In this document: one piece after another, positions 24,956 through 32,299 of the stretch
Position numbering within the stretch: position 1 is the first letter of the stretch
How the letters are laid out: the number at the start of each line of letters is the position of its first letter
DNA from: UBA6059 sp965227155
Lineage (GTDB): Bacteria; Bacteroidota; Bacteroidia; Cytophagales; Cyclobacteriaceae
Assembly: GCA_965227155.1 (NCBI GenBank)
Contig: OZ245731.1
Span: forward strand, 186,001 to 250,000
Reading direction: 5' to 3'
DNA: 64,000 nucleotides
Notes under the pieces: model-generated
What the model saw: the letters and a program-made list of their open reading frames with translations, nothing else
Databases searched by the model: none
Told to the model about the DNA's origin: nothing
Program-made: the position numbers and the translations under genes

Positions 24956-25279
24956 TTTGTCATTAGTTAAAAACTCGTTAAGCGATCTATAGCTAAAGCA
25001 ATTTACATTTTTAGACAAAACAAAGAAAGCAGATAACAGATTCCTAAACCATCTAATATTGTACCTCAAATCACTTTAAGTTCGGATAATATGGTAATTA
25101 GAACCTACCTCAAAAACTAATCCTAAGATCGCCAGCGCTAAACCTACTTCCATAAGCTGTATGCTCCTCAAGGTAGATATGGTTGCTATACAATCACCCT
25201 TTTCAGGTACCGTTTATGGTGTTTCAACTTGATTTTCTGGGGAATTATATTATGTTATTATAACAGCAAACGTAGAAAT
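24956..25279. other. Intergenic region between the toxin-antitoxin pair and the usp-mrp operon
   Basis: 324 bases between divergent genes. It contains a half copy of the palindromic repeat (25120-25150) and otherwise AT-rich sequence that must hold both promoters; no TAnnTTTG box stood out. Frames extending upstream into it from both neighbours were judged non-coding. Confidence 0.5.
25120..25150. repeat. Palindromic interspersed repeat, copy C (right half only)
   Basis: ATCCTAAGATCGCCAGCGCT AAACCTACTTC matches the right half of copy B (AGGATCGCCAACGCTAAACCTACG) with a few changes. No left half is present. Confidence 0.5.
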
Positions 25280-26143
25280 ATGACATCAATTAAATTGAAA
25301 CCTGTATTAATAGCATTGGATTTTTCGGAAGCTGATCTAAACATTTTTGCATTCCTACAACAGAACTTATCAATTTTAGATAAAGACAGGATGCATTTTA
25401 TCCATGTGAATGAAAGCACTGAAAATCGATCATTTGATAAAGAAGAATTAACTAAAAACATTGCTGTAAATGTGCCGGAAGGAATTGAACATGAGATCCA
25501 TATAAAACAAGGTGATGTTGAAGATGAAATAGCCATCTTTAGAAAAGCCAACGATATCAATTTATTGGTTTTAGGCCATAAAAAAAGTGATCATCATAAT
25601 GTGGAAATCAAAAGGTTGGTCAAACGGCCGGCCTGCTCACTTCTTTTGATACCGAAACTAGATAGCTATCCGATAAAAAAAATCGGGGTAGCCATTGATT
25701 TCTCCGATTTATCAATGAAAGCGCTCACAGCAGCAGCACAAATGGCTAAAGCATCCGGTGCCTCACTCGTAGGACTTCATAGCTATCAGGTGCCATCGGG
25801 TTACCATAAGTCAGGCAAAGACCATGAAGAATTTGCTCAGATCATGGAAAACAATGCCAGAGAGGAAGCAGCCTCTTTTCTTAAGCAGGCAGGTTCACCG
25901 GATATTACAATGGAATACATCTACGATAAAAACAATAAGCCCGCCGAATGCATTGCGTCGTGCACAAAAGATCATGAAATAGACCTGTTGCTTTTGGGCT
26001 CTAAAGGCCGAACCAATGGCGCTTCCATACTGATGGGTAGTGTGGCTAAATCTGTTGCTCAGCAGTTATTTGACACGCCCCTTTTGATAATAAAAGAAAA
26101 TAATGAAAACATGGATGTGGTTGATGCGCTTAAGAAGGTGTAG
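25280..26143 (+). CDS. Universal stress protein, tandem UspA domains
   Basis: 287 residues in two Usp folds: the first (about 1-130) begins KPVLIALDFSEAD and the second (about 135-280) begins KKIGVAIDFSDLSMKAL and ends with the nucleotide-binding loop LLLGSKGRTNGASILMGSVA. The second domain has the G-x2-G-x9-G(S/T)-like motif of ATP-binding Usp; the first is degenerate. The ATG at 25280 was preferred to one at 25229 because the Usp strand starts right after it. Only 16 bases separate it from mrpA, so it is probably transcribed with the antiporter, linking stress sensing to ion homeostasis. Confidence 0.87.
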   Translation: MTSIKLKPVLIALDFSEADLNIFAFLQQNLSILDKDRMHFIHVNESTENRSFDKEELTKNIAVNVPEGIEHEIHIKQGDVEDEIAIFRKANDINLLVLGHKKSDHHNVEIKRLVKRPACSLLLIPKLDSYPIKKIGVAIDFSDLSMKALTAAAQMAKASGASLVGLHSYQVPSGYHKSGKDHEEFAQIMENNAREEAASFLKQAGSPDITMEYIYDKNNKPAECIASCTKDHEIDLLLLGSKGRTNGASILMGSVAKSVAQQLFDTPLLIIKENNENMDVVDALKKV

Positions 26144-26159
26144 GTAACCTTATTGCTTA

Positions 26160-28460
26160 ATGCTTCAATCCATTCTGGCCATATTCTTACTGAGCCTGTT
26201 TACCGCTTTATGCCCAAAGCGGTTCACTGGATGGGTGCATGCATGCCAACTGATTACCATATTTGTAATATTTGGCTATCTCTGCTATCACTTAGAGCCC
26301 ATTATGCAGGGCTCAATCATCAACAACGAAATCAGCTGGATAGATAGTTTAGACATAAGTCTTTCATTCCATCTGGATGGGTTGAGTCTCTTTTTTGCTT
26401 TGCTGGTGATAGGCATGGGATTTCTGGTTGTCTTGTATTCTATCAAATACATGGCAGATGATACTGGCAAGGTTCGGTTTTTCAGCTTTTTGCTCTTTTT
26501 TATGGGAGCCATGTTGGGTTTGGTTCTTTCGGCCAATTTGATCAGCCTGTTTGTGTTTTGGGAGCTTACGAGTTTCAGTTCTTTTTTATTGATCGGGTTT
26601 AAAAATAAAGATGCTAAATCCCGAAAAGCCGCCCGACAGGCCTTGTTGGTCACCGCAGGGGGAGGACTGGCGCTTATGTCTGGGTTTATCCTGCTGGCCC
26701 TAATCACTGATGCAGGCTTTTCAATACCAGCTATCATAAGTCAATCGCATAAGTTAAATGGCAGCCATTTAACTGGCACTACGATCATACTGATTGCTAT
26801 CGGGGCCATGACCAAATCGGCACAGTTTCCCTTTCACTTTTGGCTGCCCAATGCCATGGCAGCGCCTACACCGGTAAGTGCCTATCTGCATTCAGCCACC
26901 ATGGTAAAAGCAGGTGTGTACCTCATCTTTCGTTTGAATCCACTCTTTACCGATATCGACCTTTGGGGTACTCTTTTAGGTTTAGTTGGGGCTATTACTA
27001 TGACCCTGGGGGCTTTGCAGGCATTGCAGGCAGATGACCTCAAAAAGATTCTGGCCTATACCACCATCAGTGCCCTGGGTATCTTTTTCATGATGACGGG
27101 CTTAGGCGGTGAGGCCGCTATCAATGCTGTGATGATTTATGTGTTGGCCCATGCTTTGTACAAAGGCGCTTTATTTCTTGCTATCGGCAGTATAGATCAT
27201 CAAACCGGCATTAGAGCCATTTCCGGATTATCCGATCTGGCAAGAAAAATGCCCTACACCTCTAGTGCCGTTGCCATTGCTCTTGCATCGATGGCTGGGG
27301 TTATCCCATTGCTGGGATTTGTGGGCAAAGAATCACTTTATGAGGCATTGTATCATAGCAATGATCCATTTGCCATGTTTTACCTGGGCTTATTGTTTCT
27401 TTCGGGCACTTTTTTCACCGCCATAAGCATAGAAATTATCTATAATACGATCATAAAAAAGGGGCCGCTTCATTACAAGGCTATCCGCGAAGCTAATACA
27501 ACCCTGCTAATCGCACCTCTGGTCCTTGTGGCTTTGAGTTTGATCTTTGGTTTAATACCAGGAATCACCCTCGAACCTCTATTAAGCTGGTCTGCTGCCA
27601 ATTCAATGAACAGTAGCCCGACAATGAAACTCAAGCTTTGGCACGGATTTAATGCAGTGCTGGCCTTAAGTGTACTTACTTTATTCGCAGGAGCAAGTTT
27701 TTATTTTGTCCAGGGTAAACTCAGAAAGTTTCACCTTCCTGCTTGGCTTCAAGGGGACTACCTCTACGATCAGTTTTTGTATTCCATAAATGAGGTGGCA
27801 AAGCTCCTGACCCGCACTGTCCAAAATGGCTACCTGAGAAATTACATTGCGATGGTCATGGCTACCTTCTGTCTACTTGCCCTTGCCGTTATCATAGACC
27901 AACCTGCTCTGGCACAATTTGATTATGCAAAGCTTTGGCACAACGCTCAAATTTATGAGGTGGTGATCATCGCATTGATTACCATATCTGTACTTTACCT
28001 TTTTAAAACCACTTCACGGCTGATCGTGACGGCCACATTTGGTATCATAGGATACAGCATCGCCCTGGCTTTCACGCTATTTAGTGCCCCAGATGTAGCG
28101 ATTACGCAATTTCTGGCTGAAACGCTTACGCTTATTTTGTTGATCCTGATTTTGCACAAGCTACCGTCATACACTTTGAAGCAATCCGTATCACGCATTA
28201 AATATTTACCGGTGGCTATTGCTTTTGGCTCAGTGATGGCACTCATTTCTTTCATTACGCTGAATCAGGACAAAAATTCAGCACTCAAGAGCTATTTTCT
28301 GGAAAATAGCATTTCTGCCGGAAAGGGAGCCAATGCAGTAAATGTAATACTGGTGGACTTTCGTGCCCTGGATACGCTGGGAGAAATTACTGTACTGGCC
28401 ATCACCATGATTGGCATAGTAGCCCTGCTAAGACTTAAACCACAAAAGCCCAAGCTATGA
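26160..28460 (+). CDS. mrpA: Mrp Na+(K+)/H+ antiporter subunit A
   Basis: 766 residues, all membrane helices. The NuoL/MrpA core (about 60-420) contains the conserved ELTSFSSFLLIGF and TPVSAYLHSATMVKAGVYL segments. The C-terminal part has a long hydrophobic domain; GYSIALAFTLFSAPDVAITQ with ETLTLILLILIL matches the MbhD-like (DUF4040) module, and DFRALDTLGEITVLAITMIG matches the MbhE-like end. MrpA is the large subunit of a seven-protein antiporter that exchanges cytoplasmic Na+ or K+ for external protons. Its TGA overlaps the mrpB ATG (ATGA). Confidence 0.96.
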   Translation: MLQSILAIFLLSLFTALCPKRFTGWVHACQLITIFVIFGYLCYHLEPIMQGSIINNEISWIDSLDISLSFHLDGLSLFFALLVIGMGFLVVLYSIKYMADDTGKVRFFSFLLFFMGAMLGLVLSANLISLFVFWELTSFSSFLLIGFKNKDAKSRKAARQALLVTAGGGLALMSGFILLALITDAGFSIPAIISQSHKLNGSHLTGTTIILIAIGAMTKSAQFPFHFWLPNAMAAPTPVSAYLHSATMVKAGVYLIFRLNPLFTDIDLWGTLLGLVGAITMTLGALQALQADDLKKILAYTTISALGIFFMMTGLGGEAAINAVMIYVLAHALYKGALFLAIGSIDHQTGIRAISGLSDLARKMPYTSSAVAIALASMAGVIPLLGFVGKESLYEALYHSNDPFAMFYLGLLFLSGTFFTAISIEIIYNTIIKKGPLHYKAIREANTTLLIAPLVLVALSLIFGLIPGITLEPLLSWSAANSMNSSPTMKLKLWHGFNAVLALSVLTLFAGASFYFVQGKLRKFHLPAWLQGDYLYDQFLYSINEVAKLLTRTVQNGYLRNYIAMVMATFCLLALAVIIDQPALAQFDYAKLWHNAQIYEVVIIALITISVLYLFKTTSRLIVTATFGIIGYSIALAFTLFSAPDVAITQFLAETLTLILLILILHKLPSYTLKQSVSRIKYLPVAIAFGSVMALISFITLNQDKNSALKSYFLENSISAGKGANAVNVILVDFRALDTLGEITVLAITMIGIVALLRLKPQKPKL

Positions 28461-28864
28461 GGACATTGATATTGGCTACCATACTACGGGCGTTGATCCC
28501 TATGTTTTTGGGATTTGCCATCTACATGTTTTTCAGGGGGCACGATAAGCCCGGAGGTGGTTTTATTGCCGGCTTAATTGCTACCATACCTATCATGCTG
28601 CATACCATGGCCTTTGGTTATAAAATCACTGCCAGGATCATCAAAATCAAACCCATGCTACTGGCTGGCTTGGGATTGCTACTGTCCATGGTTAGTGGAT
28701 TGTTTTCAGTGATCAAGGGCGATGCATTTATGACACCCTTATGGGTATCGGAAAAACTCCCTCTGATCGGAAAATTAGGCACACCCATCTTTTTTGATTT
28801 GGGTGTGTTTATGGTGGTGTTTGGTGTGGTGCTACAGATAACCTTTTTATTAACCGAGGAATAG
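28457..28864 (+). CDS. mrpB: Mrp antiporter subunit B
   Basis: 135 residues with four membrane helices. GGFIAGLIATIPIMLHTMAF and FFDLGVFMVVFGVVLQI are typical of MnhB/MrpB. Translationally coupled to mrpA by a 4-base overlap and 4 bases from mrpC. Confidence 0.93.
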   Translation: MRTLILATILRALIPMFLGFAIYMFFRGHDKPGGGFIAGLIATIPIMLHTMAFGYKITARIIKIKPMLLAGLGLLLSMVSGLFSVIKGDAFMTPLWVSEKLPLIGKLGTPIFFDLGVFMVVFGVVLQITFLLTEE

Positions 28865-28868
28865 GAAA

Positions 28869-29222
28869 ATGAATCTAATCATATCATTAATCATAGGCAT
28901 ATTATTTACCGCAAGCGTATATCTGATGTTTCAGAAAAGCTTCTTTAAGCTCATTATCGGTGTGATCCTGTTTGGATATGCCACCATATTTTTTCTCTTT
29001 GCTGTAGGTGGGATTACCAAAAGTGCGCCGCCACTACTTTCACCTGAGGCAATCGATATCCAAAATACAGCTGATCCACTGCCTCAGGCACTTACTTTGA
29101 CTGCCATTGTCATCAGTATCGGTGTTCAGCTCTTTGTAATTGTGCTCTTGAAAAAAGTATATGCCCAACTCAATACAGAAGATCTTGATGACCTAAACAC
29201 TACAGACAGGCTTGATGGATAG
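28869..29222 (+). CDS. mrpC: Mrp antiporter subunit C
   Basis: 117 residues, three membrane helices, homologous to NuoK. IIGVILFGYATIFFLFAVGG and DPLPQALTLTAIVISIGVQL carry the conserved family residues (Pro-Gln-Ala-Leu-Thr-Leu-Thr-Ala-Ile-Val-Ile). Overlaps mrpD by 8 bases. Confidence 0.94.
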   Translation: MNLIISLIIGILFTASVYLMFQKSFFKLIIGVILFGYATIFFLFAVGGITKSAPPLLSPEAIDIQNTADPLPQALTLTAIVISIGVQLFVIVLLKKVYAQLNTEDLDDLNTTDRLDG

Positions 29223-30732
29223 CAGTCTGACGATAATAATGCCCTTGTGGGTGCTGCTGGCAGGTTTCGTAGGATGCCTGTTATTCTGGAAATACCCCAG
29301 GGTGCAAATTGTTATTGCCCTAACTACAGTATCCTCTTATTTGCTTTCAGCAGTTTATTTATTGTACGCTGTAATCCAGGCAAAAATCCTGGTATTGCAA
29401 ATCGGTGGTTGGCCGGCACCATTCGGTATTACGCTGGTAGCCGACTATTTCGCTGCTTTAATGGTATTGGTCTCAGCGATCATTGCCTTTGTTATTTCGA
29501 TGTATTCGCTGCACGACATTTCAGCCAAGCGAAAAGTCTATGGGTTTTATCCTTTGATGATCATCATGGTATTCGGCGTATGTGGATCCTTTTTGACCGG
29601 GGATATTTTCAATTTGTACGTATGGTTTGAGGTAATGCTGGTTGCCAGTTTTATATTGATTGTACTGGGCAATGGCAAGCCGCAGCTTGAAGGTGCCGTG
29701 AAATATGTAATCCTTAGCTTCATCTCTTCGGGCTTTTTACTCACCGGTATTGGTATGCTTTACAGACTTACCGGCAGTCTCAATATGGCAGATCTGGCAC
29801 TGGCTATTCCTGACCATCCAAACCCCGGACTCATTACACTAGCCTCCGTATTTTTCTTTGTAGGATTTGGTATAAAAGCAGCAGTTTTCCCGCTTTTCTC
29901 CTGGCTACCGGCGGCTTATCACACCCCGTCCATTTCAGTAGCAGGGCTCATGGCCGGGTTGATGACCAAAGTGGGCGTATATGCCCTGATCCGCTTTTAC
30001 ACTTTAATCTTTACGCATGATGTAGTTCTTACACATTCCTTTTTACTCCTTATAGCCGGTATTACCATGCTTTTAGGAGTGCTGGGAGCGGCAGCACAGT
30101 CAGATTTCAGGAAAATACTATCCTTTCATATTGTAAGCCAGATCGGTTATATGATTATGGGACTGGCACTTTATACGCCCCTTGCTATAGCAGGAGCTAT
30201 ATTTTTTATCATCCACAATATCCTGGTGAAGACTAACCTATTCCTCATCAGCGGCATGGTAAAAACAACAAGTGGCTATTACCACCTCAAAAAATTAGGA
30301 GGTGTTTATAACCGCTTCCCCTTGATTACGATACTATTTGCCATATCAGCTTTTTCCCTTGCAGGCATACCACCTTTATCCGGTTTTTGGGGAAAATTTG
30401 TACTGGCCAAGGCAGGTTTACAAGTACAAGCCTATTGGGTGGTCGCTGCCTCTTTGGTAGCCGGTTTCCTTACCCTCTATTCCATGTCAAAAATCTGGCG
30501 GTCAGCATTCTGGTCACCAACGCCAAAGGCATTGGAAAACGAGATCCGATATGACAGCAAAAGCTTTTTCCTAAAAAAGTACATGCTGGTTATTCCTGGC
30601 ATACTGCTCACTATGCTTGTCATAGTAATCAGCTTTTATCCCGACTGGATGATAGGTATTTCTATGGAAGCAGCGCATCAGCTACTGCAACCGCAGCAAT
30701 ACATTGATGCCGTAATCGATAACAATAAATGA
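29215..30732 (+). CDS. mrpD: Mrp antiporter subunit D
   Basis: 505 residues, about 14 membrane helices, NuoN/NuoM-like. WFEVMLVASFILIVLG, FPLFSWLPAAYHTPSISVAG (proton-path Lys/Glu region), LMAGLMTKVGVYALIRFY and GIPPLSGFWGKFVLAKAGL are family landmarks. The ATG at 29215 was chosen; a TTG precedes it in frame. The start lies inside the end of mrpC. Confidence 0.95.
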   Translation: MDSSLTIIMPLWVLLAGFVGCLLFWKYPRVQIVIALTTVSSYLLSAVYLLYAVIQAKILVLQIGGWPAPFGITLVADYFAALMVLVSAIIAFVISMYSLHDISAKRKVYGFYPLMIIMVFGVCGSFLTGDIFNLYVWFEVMLVASFILIVLGNGKPQLEGAVKYVILSFISSGFLLTGIGMLYRLTGSLNMADLALAIPDHPNPGLITLASVFFFVGFGIKAAVFPLFSWLPAAYHTPSISVAGLMAGLMTKVGVYALIRFYTLIFTHDVVLTHSFLLLIAGITMLLGVLGAAAQSDFRKILSFHIVSQIGYMIMGLALYTPLAIAGAIFFIIHNILVKTNLFLISGMVKTTSGYYHLKKLGGVYNRFPLITILFAISAFSLAGIPPLSGFWGKFVLAKAGLQVQAYWVVAASLVAGFLTLYSMSKIWRSAFWSPTPKALENEIRYDSKSFFLKKYMLVIPGILLTMLVIVISFYPDWMIGISMEAAHQLLQPQQYIDAVIDNNK

Positions 30733-30736
30733 ACAG

Positions 30737-31228
30737 ATGGTAATTCTAATCAACATACTGCTTACAATTCTAATGACCTGGTTTACGGTAGAAATCTATA
30801 CAACCATACCTAAATCAGGCTTTATGATTCTACTCATTTTTACTGGCTGGAATATTGTCTTTTGGCTTATCTCATTTCTTTATAACCAGGAAGCATTTGA
30901 TAAAACTAAAAGTATGGTGGGGTTGGTGCTCTTTTTCCTCAAGGAGGTGCTGCTGGCTTCCTTAAAAGTAGCCTACGATGTAATCACGCCTAAAGACCAT
31001 ATGAGGCCTGCCATCATCGCAGTGCCACTAGATGTAAAGACCGATTGGGAGATTACTTTGCTGGCCAATTTTATCACGCTAACGCCGGGTACGCTGAGCA
31101 TTGATATTTCGGAAGATAAAAAGACATTATTTATACACGAAGTATATGTAAAAGATGGTGATTCAGAGCGGATGCGACAAATGATCAAGAATGGATTTGA
31201 AAGACGAATATTAGAATTGACAAGGTAA
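30737..31228 (+). CDS. mrpE: Mrp antiporter subunit E
   Basis: 163 residues. Two N-terminal membrane helices, then a soluble domain with LLANFITLTPGTLSIDISED and a C-terminal amphipathic helix, as in MnhE. Four bases after mrpD. Confidence 0.93.
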   Translation: MVILINILLTILMTWFTVEIYTTIPKSGFMILLIFTGWNIVFWLISFLYNQEAFDKTKSMVGLVLFFLKEVLLASLKVAYDVITPKDHMRPAIIAVPLDVKTDWEITLLANFITLTPGTLSIDISEDKKTLFIHEVYVKDGDSERMRQMIKNGFERRILELTR

Positions 31229-31240
31229 AAGGTTAAACCT

Positions 31241-31525
31241 ATGGGCATTTTTACAATTGCAGCATACATATCCATTGCCATCATGAGCGTAAGTATGATC
31301 CTTACCCTCATTCGGTTTATGAAAGGGCCTTCCCTACCAGACCGGGTAATTGCACTGGATGTGCTGGCCGCTAACTTTCTGGCTGTGCTGGCGATCTACT
31401 CCATATTAGCCAGTGAAAAAACTTACCTCAATGTAGCCCTTATCATGTCGCTGGTAGCTTTTGTAGGCACCATGACTTTTGCTTATTACCTGGTTGAGAA
31501 AAAAGGAAACAATGATGATGATTAA
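31241..31525 (+). CDS. mrpF: Mrp antiporter subunit F
   Basis: 94 residues, three helices; GPSLPDRVIALDVLAANFLA is the MnhF signature. 12 bases after mrpE; overlaps mrpG by 14 bases. Confidence 0.93.
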   Translation: MGIFTIAAYISIAIMSVSMILTLIRFMKGPSLPDRVIALDVLAANFLAVLAIYSILASEKTYLNVALIMSLVAFVGTMTFAYYLVEKKGNNDDD

Positions 31526-31904
31526 AGAAATAATAAGCTCGGTTTTACTGGTTACAGGAGCACTTTTTATGCTCATTTCATCCATTGGTTTGATAAGAAT
31601 GCCGGATTTTTACATTCGTAATTCTGCAAGTACCAAAGCAGTGGTTCTTGGCGTGTTATTGATCCTTTTGGGTGTAGGCATACATTACAACGACATCATG
31701 GTCTTCCTGGAAATATTTGCCATTCTATTCTTCATTTTCCTTATTTCTCCACTGGCGGCCCACATCATGTCAAGAGCAGCAGTGATCAACAAAGTGCCCT
31801 TTTGGGAAAAAACAGACCTGAAAGACCTGGAGGCATATCAGGGCAGTGAAAAGGAAAATACAAACGGTGAGGATAAGGGTAATTCACACAAAAAATTATC
31901 TTAG
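31512..31904 (+). CDS. mrpG: Mrp antiporter subunit G
   Basis: 130 residues. MLISSIGLIRMPDFYIRNSA and the STKAVVLGVLLILLGVG stretch are diagnostic of MnhG; the charged tail (about 100-130) is longer than usual. The ATG at 31512 follows AAAAGGAAAC; an upstream in-frame start at 31479 lies deep in mrpF. Completes the seven-gene set in canonical order. Confidence 0.92.
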   Translation: MMMIKEIISSVLLVTGALFMLISSIGLIRMPDFYIRNSASTKAVVLGVLLILLGVGIHYNDIMVFLEIFAILFFIFLISPLAAHIMSRAAVINKVPFWEKTDLKDLEAYQGSEKENTNGEDKGNSHKKLS

Positions 31905-31910
31905 CATAAT

Positions 31911-31990
31911 CAAAAACCGGTCGTAGCGTCCGCTCTTGATTTATGATAGTTCGTAGGATCGCTAAAGTAACCTGCGACCAGATGTGAGCA
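31911..31990. repeat. Palindromic interspersed repeat, copy D (most complete)
   Basis: CAAAAACCGGTCGTAGCGTC CGCT ... GATAGTTCGTAGGATCGCTA ... CCTGCGACCAGATGTGAGC. The left GGTCGTAGCGTCC and right GGATCGCTA plus CGACC form an imperfect palindrome. It lies between convergent mrpG and the small membrane protein gene, where it may also end transcription. Confidence 0.65.
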
Positions 31991-32024
31991 GAGCTCTCCC
32001 ATGGCATGAATAAACTAAGCCCTT

Positions 32025-32297
32025 TTAATCAGCTTGCTTCCCTTCATCTCGATAGCTTTTCCAGATCTTATACAATGCACCTATGGCTATGATCATCCAG
32101 ACTATATTGATAAAAGTGGAGGGGTAAGAACCATAATAAACTGTGTTGATGATCAGAAAAATACCTCCCGTTAGATTTAGCAGCTGGTAAACAATGGATC
32201 TGGCCGTAAGCTTGTGGCTGCTGATCAAAGCATAAGCAGCCACCACCTCAAAGGAGCCTATCCAACCAATGATATCAACTACAAGCTCCCAGTTCAT
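32025..32297 (-). CDS. CBU_0592-like small membrane protein
   Basis: 90 residues with three membrane helices. DIIGWIGSFEVVAAYALISS, YQLLNLTGGIFLIINTVYYG and YPSTFINIVWMIIAI follow the pattern of the CBU_0592 family, whose function is unknown. It starts 2 bases after the valS stop, so it is co-transcribed with valS. Confidence 0.8.
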   Translation of the reverse strand: MNWELVVDIIGWIGSFEVVAAYALISSHKLTARSIVYQLLNLTGGIFLIINTVYYGSYPSTFINIVWMIIAIGALYKIWKSYRDEGKQAD

Positions 32298-32299
32298 GA

